Shown: positions 1 through 51,079 of the stretch, piece after piece | How the letters are laid out: every line of letters starts with the position of its first letter | How positions within the stretch are numbered: the stretch's first letter is position 1 | NCBI GenBank assembly: GCA_964035795.1 | Contig: OZ038325.1 | Coordinates: 7,710,796-7,774,795 of the forward strand | DNA: 64,000 nt | From: Pterobdella sp. o SKG-2022 | Taxonomy: Eukaryota > Annelida > Clitellata > Hirudinida > Piscicolidae | Direction: 5' to 3' | Program-made: the position numbers and the translations under genes | The notes under the pieces: generated by a model | What the model was told of the DNA's origin: nothing | Database searches by the model: none | The model's input: only the letters and a program-made list of their open reading frames with translations

Positions 1-1364
1 ATAAAGTTATAGTTATTATATTTATCTATGTATATATATTTTGATCATGCTAAAAATAGAGTCTACTGCTTATATTTTCAGTCAAAATGCTTTAATTTTC
101 CATATAATTTTAGCCTGTCAATTTTGAAAATTGCCTGAAAAAGTTCTAAAGCACATAATATACCTAATAACAGAAAATTAGTTGGAACATAATGTGCAAT
201 TACATATCAATTAAATATGTAAGTGATATAAACAAGTCCAATTTGATAATGATAAATAACCTTGTTGCTATCATGTGATAAAGGTAATGATAATAATAAC
301 AAAAATTATAATGATAATAAAATTTTAAAAAGAATTGAAATAATAAAAATAATAATAAAAATAATAATATTGAAAACAATGAGTAATTTTCATTTATATA
401 GCGCCAATTGGCAGCTGACACGCGCGAATGCTGTTTAGAATAGAACGGTAATAACAGTACATATTCAATTTTATATTTTTTCCTTTATTGTGTGGTATTT
501 GGATCCCTTTAAGCGCATTTAATTTTTTTGTATTACTCTGTCTTCCGCTAAGTTGCGTCAAGTTTATTGTTCAGTAACAAATAAAAAATAACTATTAAAA
601 AACACACCAAAACCACAGAAGTCAACGAAAATCGCAGCTATTACTGAGTAAGATCTGCGGTTGATTGTGTCATTAACGCCATACGACATAACGTTTGACA
701 GATTCATCGATCCAATATAAACGATCTTTTAAGAATTGCTATCAGATATAAAAAAACTCATTAGTTTTTTGTCATCACCATTTTTCACCGTGATAGCTGG
801 AAATATGTAATTTTCCTCCACATTTATCTTGATATCGCTCTCTTGGTACATGACTGAGTCTCTACATGTTTTGAAGTAGGCTGTAACTGCATTGGGTTGA
901 TGTATTAGGAGTGATAGGAAATCTTATCAAACTTCAGCTCTTCTTTCTATTATCAACAATTTCCAAAAATCATAGTGTTTTTTTTATTACCAATTTTCCA
1001 AAGATTTTGATTAGTTTTTTGCTTTTATCTGTGTCGTATCACCTTTCATTTTATTCCATCACTAATGGAGTGCATGACTAAATTTTTCTCAAGTGTAATC
1101 AATCTTTTTGCCACTTTTGTTAATTCGAAATTTTTTATCAAAAAATAGATTAAACTTTTTGATTAATCATTTTTATCACTTAAAATTTTAATGGTTCAAT
1201 TTTTTCTCCAAACGCTTTTAATGTCTCCACAAGTTTATATCAACATATATCTGTTTTTTTCTCATGAACCATAAAACAACACTTCGCTTATCGTTACCAT
1301 CTTTCCAGACGGAATAAAACTTTCACAAATCAGTCAAAACATAAATAACATCGAAACAATACAG
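1..1364 (+). other. Intron or 5' flank before the first visible adhesion-receptor exon
   Basis: No coding signal was found. The last 100 bases are C/A-rich, as before most exons here. At about 392-412 the + strand reads atttatatagcgccaattgg; its reverse complement resembles the gcgctatataaat tail seen in many tRNA-derived SINEs, so a minus-strand SINE remnant is possible. Confidence 0.4.
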
Positions 1365-38976
<37,612 letters not shown>

Positions 38977-39768
38977 TGTGTGCCTTGTTCTTTTTTCTAT
39001 TCGCTAGATGGTGCTTTTGATTTTTCATTTTTGTAGCTCTAGACGAGTGGTGTGTTGTCATATTAATTGATATTGTGTTGAAATGTTGAATTTATAATTT
39101 CATTGAAAACATAATGATCAAATTAAAATCATGTTTTTATCGTTTTTATGCAAGATTACAATGTAAACTTTTTGTAATTATAAAAGAATATTATATTGAT
39201 TTTTATTTTTATTATTTAGAAATTGCTATTGAGTTAAATATAAAACATTTTTGATTCTATTTTTTTATTACTATAGAATCTTAATTGGTTATGAAGTTTA
39301 GTTTAGTTTTATCGTCAAATGTTCAAAAAGTTCACTTTTTGGAAAACATTTTTTATCTTTTAATTATCCAAAACATTTTCTCAATTATTTTCAAAATAAT
39401 TTTTCAAAACTTGTTATATTTATTCTTTTGACTCTGTTCTCAATTGTGACTTGTTGAAAAATGTGTGTATTTTTCCAATTAATAATTTAAAAAGTTAACG
39501 TTTATACTTGAAATAACATAAATCATAATTTCATTTGATCAATTTTTGTACTCATTATGACAAAAATCATACTTAAAACTCAGTTTTCTAATGTAAAGAT
39601 CTCTATTGAACTATTGATATAAAATGCTTAGAGGTTTCAAATAATAATTAAATAAATTTAAATTAACAATTTCAAAGAAATCATAAAAAAATACTGAACA
39701 TTTTCATAACTTAATCGTATAGGTTTATTTGTTTATGATTTTGATAACTTTAAAATCAAAAGTGTGCA

Positions 39769-39946
39769 GTTGGCCTCATAGCTCAATGGTTGAGCATTAG
39801 ACTAATTATCTAGTTACCTGACTCGATCCCGCGTTGGCCGACAATAAGCACCTGTTCCACAGTGTTTTCGCTACATTAAATTTGTAGCAAACGCTTTGAT
39901 TCATAAGAAAAAGCGCTTTATAAATATCACATTACATTACATTACA
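39769..39946 (+). repeat. tRNA-Ile-derived SINE with ATTAC tail, copy C
   Basis: The head is 39769-39842 with gttggcc / ggccgac ends and A box tagctcaatggttgagc. The anticodon loop ctaatta is inside ttaga/tcta, and the B box is gactcgatccc. The body and (attac)3 tail match copy A nearly base for base. It sits 0.8 kb after the adhesion-receptor stop. Confidence 0.87.
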
Positions 39947-40924
39947 GAGTATTCGTATGAGGTTTTCTCTATGCTAATTATATTATCGTTTCATTACATT
40001 GTCTGCTGATTTCTGGTGTTTCCATCGGCTTGCATTTAGTATCATTTTGTGAATTTCATTATATTTCAATTTAGTCTAATATTTACTGTGAGTTCAGTAA
40101 CTAGGTTTTGCGTTCATTCATATAGATTGATACTTGTAAAGGTATATTGAGTATTAAAATTTTTAAGAAATCCATCTATCTATGTTATTTTCAGTTTGAA
40201 ACAAAAGACTTTATTTTATTTGAGTTATTGTGTTTCAATTATTTTGAAGAATCGTGAAACAGCTTATTTTTCTAAATTTTTTTCAGTGCTCTGAGAATAT
40301 TTTGCAAAATTTTTCAAGTAAAATACTTATATTTTTGTTTTATTATTCAATAAAAAATTTAAATTTCAACTCAGGAGATTCAAAAAACTAAAAGGAAATT
40401 GATTTTTTCACAAAAGAGAAAACGAACTAGATTCAACAATGCCATAAAGCAAACCAAAATAAACAAAATTAAAAACGTATTGCACTCAAAGTTCTGAACA
40501 TAAAAATTCCTCGAATAGCTTATTTTGTTTAATAGAATTGCCTAAAAGTAGGTTGATCCAAATATTCTCCCTAGACTGAGTCCCAAACAAGGTAAAACCT
40601 ATTTGCTTAGGTGGCTAAAAATGCAAAGGTATCAATAAAATTATTAAGAAAATTGATTTATAATTGAAACAAACGCTACAAAACTCAAAAAATGAATGTA
40701 AAAGAGAATTGTATTTATGTGCTTCTATATAAGGTATATACACAACTGAATGATAATGCAATATTTCATTCAAAGGTAACTTGATTTATGTTATAAATGA
40801 TAAAACAAAATATACATATATACATTGTAAACAAAAACTCACTTATATTTATAAAATACAAGGAATTCTATATATATACCAGGCACAAATCTATATTGCT
40901 TCTATAACAAAACTACATAAAAAG

Positions 40925-40928
<4 letters not shown>

Positions 40929-40986
<58 letters not shown>
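40929..40986. repeat. (TA)n microsatellite
   Basis: About 28 perfect TA units. Confidence 0.97.
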
Positions 40987-40989
<3 letters not shown>

Positions 40990-42054
40990 GGTGAGATGGT
41001 GAGAAGAGAAAGGAGAATAGAGATGAGGATAACCTAACTGATACATATTTGATAGTGTTCATCTTTTGTTATCAAAATGTATTGAAAAGCTTGACGATTT
41101 TAAATAAAATAATTAATGAATATTTAATGAAAATTAGTTTTTTTTTTCATTTCATTTTGATTGCTAGTCGTTGGATTTATGTATTTGAACTTTTATGATT
41201 TGTTCTGATTTAAAGATTATTTAACAGTTAAAAGTTAATTGTAAGTAAAAAAGAAACTTGGATGTTAGTTGAATGGGAGGATAGAAAGCTCCGAAAACAT
41301 TTTTTATGTAAGTGTTAATATTGTTTTTTGCCTTTTAATAGGCGAAGTATATTAGTTTCAGAAAACCCCAACAACGATAGCAAAATTTGATTGTTATGAT
41401 TGCTTGTATATTATTTTTATCATTTAAATTATTATTATTAAAATTGAATAGTTTATATTCTCATTGTTTTATGAGTAATACAAACCTGTTTTATCACCTT
41501 AAAGGTTCAGAATTAAGATTAAACATTAACTTTCTTTTGCATATTTAATCATCTTTTTCCTTATTATCAAAATATAACTATTTTTGCCATAAGTTTGTTT
41601 TACCTTTTTTCCACCAATAATTTCATAATTTTATCTTGTTTTTTATTATTATTATCATATTTGTTGTTGTATTCAATTATTATTATGATTGTATTAAATT
41701 GTTCATATTATTAGACTATGTAGCTTCTTCGTTCTTTTCATCATCTGTTTTTTTAACTAAAAATTATGATAAGACAAAATTCAATCGATATGATTACCTA
41801 TAGAGTAGAGTTTACACTTTGTTTAAATAACAGGTTGTTTATATACAGTTTATGTGAGTTTAAACAAACATATTTCCAGAAAATGATACAAAAAAACCAT
41901 TAAAACACAACCAAATAACAAAAAATTCAACAAAACAAATCGTGCAAAAAAAATACGTTAATAAAACAAAAATGTAATGAAAAACAAGAATAAAAACACA
42001 ACTAATGGTAGAAAAAAATAATAAGAACAAATGAAGGGAAAATAAAAACTAAAT

Positions 42055-43917
42055 ATGAACATTCGAAGGAATAACATAAAAGCCTTGAAACAACAAATTT
42101 CTTGTTATGAAGATGAGCAACAAGTGGATGTAATAAACGAACAAAGAGTTTCGCAACAAAATAAAGTCTCTCAACAACAAAATTTTGAACCGCAACAAAA
42201 AAGGTTTGATCCGCAACAAAAAAGTTATGAATCGCAACAAAAAAGTTACGAGCTGCAACAGAATTTATACCAGGGAAAGCAGAATCCACAATATAAGCAA
42301 CAGAAACAACAACATGAGAGTTTAAGCTTTAAGCAAGAAGTCCAAAATGAGCAAAGACGATCTCAAAAACAACCGAAAAACCTATTCAAACATTATAAAA
42401 CCTCGAGGTCACCACCATTATCCTTATTCTTCAAACACCATTCTTTAAACGATTCATGGAATAAGATCTCTCCATCCACACAACCATTTCTGCAATCTTC
42501 TCCACCCATCATTTCGCCCATCTTTTCCCACCAAAACCAACCAATTATCTCACCTATTTATCCACCAACTTGTTCTTCTACATCCCCATCATATGCCTCC
42601 ATTCCTTCAAGCACCTCCATCAACTCTCCATCCTACATCTACTCACATCCCTCAATTAATCTTGCCAACGATTCAAATAGACCCCTCATCTCATCTACTC
42701 AATCCCAAACAAAACCCCCTGATCATTTTTTTTCAAATTCAACAAGTCATATAAGTAATTATTTAGCATCAAGTAGTAATGTATATTGCACATCTTTGAT
42801 CAGTCCATCCATTCCTTACCAAAACCATCTTTCATGCTACCCGATCCTCCAACAAACTTCAAATGTAAATTTATCATCTTGTAGAAAAAGTCGAAATGAT
42901 CCAATCATTTACTCTCAAGCTTCTTCAACCAATAATCTATCCAAACCTCCTCCCAAAACATCTCAGTTGACGCTACCTCTCAACCAGCCTCAAAGCACTG
43001 CCATATTTCCTCAAAATGGTTCTTCAAGGGCTTCAAGTTATGCTCCATTCATCTGCACTCCCACATCCAAGCCGCCATTGGCAAGTTCTTTTGTATATAC
43101 TTCGTGTCACTTGAATCCCATTCAAAGCAATTCAAAAAGTTTATCTTCTTCACTTCCAGCCATTGAAAATCCAATTCCAACATCACTATCAGTTCAACCG
43201 TTTCATCAGTCTATTTCAAATAATTCTAGCAGCTCAAAACCTCTTCTTCATCCACCCAATCTATCTGCTCAGCCTTCTCACAACTCAAAACAACTGTTGA
43301 ATCCCAAACCACAAACACCCAACCTCTCTGCTATCAGAGAACACAGGCGCAGTTTTTGTATCGAAAATATTTTATTCCAATCTCAATCCCGCCTTGACGA
43401 TGACAGACCAGACTCTCCAGAAACTTTTCCAAACAGTAAAGAGCCTCTTTTGTCTCAAAAAGCCTATAGACCAACTTCTCTAGAGCCCTCGAAATCACTG
43501 CCTGGCACTCCAACCACTTCATGCCAAGTACCTTTCAACCAGCAAAAATCCCAAACTTCACTACAACCTCAACTATCAGAACTAGCTTCATCTTCCCTCA
43601 TCATGGCAGCATCGAAACTAGCAGCCTCCAAATCTGCTTTAAAATCTTGCAGCAACACCACAGCCACTCGCCTCACTAGCCTACCAGCTCTCGCTATTGG
43701 TCAACCAAAAATAGTAAAAAACCAAAAAAAATCGATAACATTCAAGCGGTCTTTCAGCAAATCTCGATCGAAACTGACAAGTTGCAGTGACTGTGGCGAT
43801 TGTGTGCAGGGAGATCGAAGTGATAGCGACGTGGCATCGAACGCTGCCCTGGTTGCTGCAAAGAGCAAAAAAAGGAACAAACCTTCTACCGTAGGGTTCA
43901 GACTTGGGAAGAGGAAA
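42055..43917 (+). CDS. KCNN: SK channel exon 1: long disordered N-terminus
   Basis: The exon has 621 codons from the first ATG after an in-frame stop and ends at donor gtgagttt. It is rich in Ser, Pro, Asn and Gln. Residues 44-71 hold four heptapeptide repeats of the form aromatic-acidic-x-Gln-Gln-Lys/Asn-x. The last residues ([11 protein letters not shown]) match the conserved segment just before S1 in SK channels, tying this exon to the gene. The frame runs on into the intron to 44124. Confidence 0.9.
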
Positions 43918-46551
43918 GTGAGTTTATATTACCTTCAGCTGTTTTTTTTTGATATTTTTTGTGTTTGTTTTCATGTTTTTTTATCATCTCATTTTGATTT
44001 TAACTTTCTTGACGTATCATATGTTTTAGTTCAAACTTATCCTTCATTTTGTTTTGAAATGAGGATTTTAAGCGATATCATAAAACTAGCCATATATGGA
44101 TTTTTTCTCATTTTCTTTCCATAACATACCACCATAATATTTTCCATTAATTTTGTTTCACATTTTTTAATTTTGTTTTTTTGTTTTATAGCTCATTATC
44201 TCCACAAAACTGACAACATCTTTCTCTTTATGTTTCAATAAAGGCTTCTCAAACATGTTCTCAAATCTATTTCATCATCTCCTCAAATGACCCATCCATA
44301 TTTGCATAGAATTATGGAAAAGTCATTTAACAACGATAAATCTTATACCTCATTCCTTGCTGCCCATCGAATACCACTCATCCGATCCGCTTTCTTTCAT
44401 CCATTCACCAACTCATCACTATAAAAACTCGTCAAAACTTTAATAATTTTATCCAACTAACTTTTTACTATTCCGTCCAACCAATTTTCAATAAATTCAT
44501 GAGTTTCTCAAAATTATGTCATAAAAAGTTTTTTCTAAATCTTTACCTCATTCATATCTCATTTTTTATCATTTAATTCATCTACTAATACCCTCATACC
44601 CATGAATTCAGTAGACATTATCTACCAATATATTTTCATATCCCTCTATCTCTCCAGTCATCTATCTATCGATCAATTTGCTTGAAATTTTTTTGCATCT
44701 TTCTATCTACCAACTCACCCATTCATCCATCACTCACCAATCTTTCTTCTTATCCATTCATTTACCTTTCTATACATCTATTCACTGTTTTATCCATTCA
44801 CCCATCTACTCACCCATCCATCCATGACATCGCCCACATCAACCTTCTAACCACCATAAATCCATCCATTCATCTCTCTACCTATATACCTACCCACCCA
44901 TCCATCATCCACCCACTTACCCATAAATTCACCCACTCATCTAACATTCACCTAACCATAAATTCATCTACCCACTCATCCATCTATTCTTCACCTACCC
45001 AACGTCTCAAACTCACAGGTGCTTTACGAAAGGAGAAAGCGAATATCAGATTACTGTTTGATCTTCGCTCTGTTGGGACTAGCAGTAATGATTGTGGAAT
45101 CAGAACTGTGCATGGCTGATGTCTTCACCAAGGTACAACTAAAACACCCATTTTTTTATTTAATTATTTCATGATTCAGTACTTTTGAAATTGGTTTTGT
45201 TAAAAGCTTATTTTCAAAAGTTTTAGTTGTAAAAATTATTATGAAATACACTATTAGTGTAAAATTATAGTTAAAAATGTTGCTAAAATTATTACCAAAC
45301 CTATTATTTGAATTGAAATGCACATTTTATTGAATTTTTTATCAGCTAAATATGATTATTTAACACTAATACTCACCATAATCTTGTATATATGGCTTAG
45401 TTTCTTTTCGTACATAACTCAATATCTTCACAAAAAACTGGACTTAAACATCTACTAGTAACAACAAAAACAAAACTAATAAACTAAGCTCAAAAATAAT
45501 GAATTTTTTCACAACATTAAATGCAAAGCAATATTGGAAGTTTATGTTTTTTATCCACTAGCTTTTGATTCAAAAGGATGTGTTGATTTAACAGCTCAGA
45601 GGAAGTTTGCTGTTATGATAACAGTATTAAGAATCGAAGGTTCTAGATCGTTGAGGTCATTCGCCATATTAAATTTTGACAGTATGTTTATAGTCAATTG
45701 AGGATAAATAAATAATTATGTGTAATTCAAACATAATTATGAGTGTTAAATAAATTATTATTAGTAATTTATTATAATTATAAAAACGATTTTAATTATA
45801 ATTTAAGTTCAGCTTTAAAAAAAACCATGCTGCTGGACAAACGTTTACGTTTGTTTCTGACAGTTATCAACATCATTATTACAACTGAAATAGCAGTTCA
45901 TAGGCCAGTTTTTGTCACGTGTTTCTCGAGGCCTAGAATCATTGGTTAAGCTTCAGCTGTCGATATGAGGTCAAGTTGAAGAACATGGTTTTGAAATCTT
46001 TACAGATTAAGAATTAATCATGTTTATAGTTTTCATTATGATTCGTTTATATTTGTTCCATAAATAATTTTTTTAAATATTGATTTTTTAATTTAAATTC
46101 AAAATTACATAATAATTAATAACTTATAATTTAAATAAAAATATTAAAAAACAGCAACGCCAAATGAAATTGTCAATATTAAAGGGCCGTTCACAATGGC
46201 AAAGATTGATAGAGGAGTTACATAAAAGTTTTATTGGTTTTTCATCTTTTTTTAAGAATATATTGTAATCCAATATAAACTAATTATAACATATGCACTC
46301 TGCGTATATTATTTTTATGTATAGTATAACAGTCGATTTCCGATCGCTAAATGTTGTGCAGATTACGTCAATGAGAAATATTAACTAAAAAATTAATAAA
46401 AAAAAGTATAAATATAAATAATAAATTTAAAAATAAATTGGAGAATGTAAACTATAGTATGAAGAAAATTCAAAAATATGAGCAATATTGAAAGTTAGAT
46501 ACGAAAAAAAAAATAAAAATAAAAAGAATAACAATGAAGTAAAAAAATTGG

Positions 46552-46583
<32 letters not shown>

Positions 46584-49500
46584 GAGTAACATACGCCAAG
46601 GAATTAAAAGGTGAAAGTTCGATTACGATTTTGTTTTGCATAATGATGTTGCTAATCTTGATTTAACAAAAAAATAACAATTTTATCATTTTGATTATTT
46701 TTTTTTTTCTGTTTTTACTATTATTATTGCTATTTTCATCATTAATATCATTTTTGTTTATATTCTATTTTTATCGTTATTATTACTGTTATTCTTTAAT
46801 AACCAATAGTATTATTATTATCCTTGTTTTATTATTGTTGTTATTACTAGTAGCTTTCTCATTATCATCATTATCTTAATACACAACTCTTATCAACACC
46901 AATCCTTCATTATCATCCCTGTAAAACACCATCACTCTAAATACCATATGTTATGAGTTACAATGCAGTTTGTGGGGTGGTAAAGAGAAAACTGTGAAAA
47001 AAATTTTTCCTTGCTAAGAACACTGTGAAATTATGTATCGTTGTATTGCTGTTATAAGGGTTTTTCATTGTTTTTATTTATTTTTTGTTTTTTTAAATTA
47101 TTTTTGTTATTCTTGTTTTTTTTCTATCACTACTATTATCATATTTTGTTTTTCTATTTTATAATTTTTCATAAGTATTCACCATTACTTTTATTGTTAC
47201 CATTATTTTTATTGATGTTATTGTTTCTATTATTTTATGTAAACTTAATTTAAACATTATAATCCAATGGTAATGGAGTCAAAATATTTACCTGAAGTAC
47301 TTAAAACAATCAATAAAAACCTTTAAAAATAAACTTACGTTTAAATTATTTTAAAACGATCATCAAATTCAAAACTAAAAAATTTTTCTATTATAAATTC
47401 AACTTCACAAAACCACGTGTTGAAATAACTCCCATTAATTGAATAAATCGCCAAAAACTATAAGTTACAATAAAAAATTAAATAATTAAAGTAGTTTTAT
47501 CCCAGATAATCGGATTATCTGTTGAAACAGATTTATATCTTCAAGGATTGGATTACATTGGATAATATAAATACATGTTATGTAAATAATGAGAAGTTGA
47601 CAGGCAGTCCCGTCTTATTTAATAATACTATGTAGATTGAACGTCTTATTGGGTTTTTGATTCTATTTAGTTTTTTTTATTTAGTTTCAAAATATTAATT
47701 TTAATTAATTCAATCTTCTTTTATTTTCTATTTGATAGCTCGTATTTAATTTTTCAAAGGAATATTTGATAATATTTAAAAAACAATAATATTTTATTTT
47801 TCAATTAATTCCTCAATATTTAATTTATCATTATTTAAAAAAATGAAAAAATAATAATATTCATTAATATTTTTTCATTATTTAGATGCGCAAATTTTCT
47901 CCCTCAAAATCATGAAATAAGTGAAAACTCTCGTTTGACTAATGTTGTGGCACACATTATTCTCGATATGTTGCGAAAACTTTTCAAATGACGTACTTGA
48001 AGTGCTGAACACAAAAATCTCTCAAAATCGGAATTTGTGACCTTAAGGGTACTGCCGGATACAGCTAATATTAGTTTTAAAATTTTTCTTTTTAGTTTTT
48101 CTATTATTTCTCTAGATGAGAGTATAGAGAAATGAGCTGTTTAAAAAGTTATTTGATAGACAAATAGTTGTCAATTAGGGTATCCCATGTTTCAGACCTT
48201 TTTGTCTGTGTTCAGTACCTTGTTTCTGATTGTCATCCAGTGTACCAAAGTAGATTGAACTGGAATTTATAGACACTTTGTGGTGCAGGTGAGCAAAGAA
48301 GGTCCATGAAAGACTTTAGTGACTAGTTAGAGTTTCAACTGTGAAGGTTGATGGTTTGATGGCAGTTGTATGATTAGAAACATTGACAGTTGAAAACGAG
48401 CTCAAAAACATTAAACTATTAGTTGTATTAATTATTCATTTCAAATGATTCATGCTTGAAGCATATTTTTTCCTATTTTTCGTAAAAATTTTTTATTAAA
48501 TTTTATATATTAAAACTAATCCAGAATAGATTTGAATGAAAAATATAATATCAAAGTTATGAAAAATTAATTATTTTTTCTGGATAGCCCTTAAAAAATA
48601 ACGAAGATGATTGTACTTATTAAGCTTTTTTGATTTCAAAAAAAATTTTTCAGTTGAAAATTTTTCAAGTTCGACAAAAAATTTTTAAATTTATTTAAAA
48701 AAAGTTTCCACGTTTTAAAGCCAAAATTCTTCAAATGAATTATCACTCTTTAAACAGGCCTGTTTCGATGAAACAATTTTATTTGATACAATTACCTAAG
48801 CATTCATTGGAGTTATTTCATTGAGAACCCTTCAAATCCCCTCACTACCCACAAAAAAACTTTCAAAAAACTCAAAACAACCTTCCAAACTCTACCAAAA
48901 ACTCCACCTTCACCATAAGTTATTCAAAGCTTCCACAAATTTTTCTTTCTCCAAAAGTTTCTCTATTATTTCGCCCAAAAAAACACTGTAGTTTCCCGCA
49001 GACATAAACACTGCGGATTTTATGCATTCGGGATTTTTTAAGGGTTTTAAAACTTGCAAAACAAATCACGGACGCATCCGTTATCAACGCAGCAACATGA
49101 AAGAGTTGAATCTGTGGGCGCTGATTTTTTTTATTGTTATTATTGTCGTTATTTCTTATTATTTTTATTATTCATTTTTATTTTTATTATCTCATTCATT
49201 TATTATTATTTTCTTTTTTTTATTTGTTTGTTATCATTAGTGTTTTTGTTTTTTTTTTTAAATTTCATTGTTGTTATTGGTTAATTTCTTCAATTATTAC
49301 TTCTTTTTCTATTATTGGTATTATTGGTTCTATGCTAGTCTCCATTTTTCAATTTTTTTTATATTATTTCACATTATAATAATGCAATTTAAATTCCAAT
49401 CCTTTGTTTTTCTCCAACCACAACCGTATTTTGGCCTATTATAATTATACATGACTTCAGTTAGTGTTTTCTTTATGATTAATACGTATTATTTTTATTA

Positions 49501-50984
49501 TTAATTATTTCTATTAGTTTTTCATTTTTATTATTTTCTACTTAAACACATAAATAGACATCATTCTGACACTAAATTGCTCCATAAAAGAAGAATCTAT
49601 ATAAGTTGGAAGTCAGCCTAGAAGTCTTGTAAATATACTTCACGTAATATAATATATTAACAATAATATCTTCAATAATAATAATAATAATAATAAAATA
49701 AAAAAAATAATAAAATAATAATAATAATAAAATAAAAAAAAAATAAAATAATAATAATAAAATAATAATAACGATAATAAAACCATAATATTGAAAATAA
49801 TTTATTAATTTTATTATTAAGAATATTAACAACATCGATGTTTAAATAATTTACTGAAAATATTGTAGTAATAATAATCTCTCAATCAGTAAATAATTAT
49901 AATATTTTAATGATATAATGATAAACCATAATACAATTGGGAATTTTTTTATGCTAGTAAAAGTTTAAGGAGTTCCCAGACCACATAGTTATATGGTGAT
50001 ATAATAAAATAAATAATAATAAAAATATTAATATAACAATGAAATAAATCAATGCTGACGTAGAATAGCCTAAATCGAATTGTGAGGTCAATGAGTAATA
50101 ATGTAAGCCAGATTTACAAAAAGCTTCGTGACTGTTTATTGAACATATATTTTGGGTTTGTTGACCTTTTAAAAAAATACATCAAATAATTTTAATATAG
50201 GAAACACTAAATAAATTTCTAATATGTTAGCTGGGTGAGCAATAAAAATCATTTAAAAGAGGAATGAAATTATAAACAATGAAATTTCAAAACATTCAGA
50301 ATTTTTTTAAAAATTCTAATGAAGATAATGATGTAAAAACTGGAATAATAGAAAAAATAAACAATAATAAAAAAGATTTTTAAAAACGAATAAAAAATAA
50401 TAAAAATAAAAATAAACGAAATATTATAGCTTTCCGAAAATAAAGTTTTTCCAAGTTTCGTAATGAACTTGAAAAGGAAGTAGCAGAGAAACGGGACTCA
50501 AAAAATAGAACGAGCAAAAAGTTTGAATAAAATTGGAACAATCGAACAATGAAAACGTATAATGAAAAAAAATAAACAAAAACAAAATTAAAAATACAAT
50601 AAATAAAATCAGCATAATTAAAGAAAAACATAAAAACAATAAAAAATAAAACACTATAAAAAGAATAAAACGTTTATACGCATGTTCTAAGAATATTCTG
50701 CAGGTAAAACACCATTAGTATTAGTATTATTATCATTTTTAAAATTATTATTGTTTCTCATTATTTTTATTATTATAGTTATTATTATATTTATTATTAT
50801 AGTTATTGTTTTTTTTATTATTATAGTTATTATTATTTTTATTATTCATTTCCAATATTGTTTTTTCATTTCTTTTCATTCATGTATCTCACTATTGCAA
50901 AAACATCTCCATTAGGCCCTTCAAAACACAATTACAGTTACCATTTGGAACCTGATTGTTCCTATCTTTTTAATGGTTAAAGTC

Positions 50985-51079
<95 letters not shown>

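Larger units (their letters stand above)
38977..42054. other. Intergenic region between adhesion receptor and SK channel
   Basis: It contains the receptor 3' UTR (length unknown; AATAAA at 39651), SINE copy C, a (TA)n tract and the upstream region of the SK gene. No promoter motif could be assigned, and noncoding first exons of the SK gene may lie here or further upstream. Confidence 0.55.

Noticed and set aside
42002..42289. Minus-strand frame with repeated FFVA units
   Set aside because: It is the antisense shadow of the coding heptapeptide repeat in SK exon 1.
44682..45119. 145-codon open frame rich in HPSI repeats, overlapping SK exon 2
   Set aside because: It is produced by the CCAT repeat; the real reading frame in the overlap is the S1 frame.
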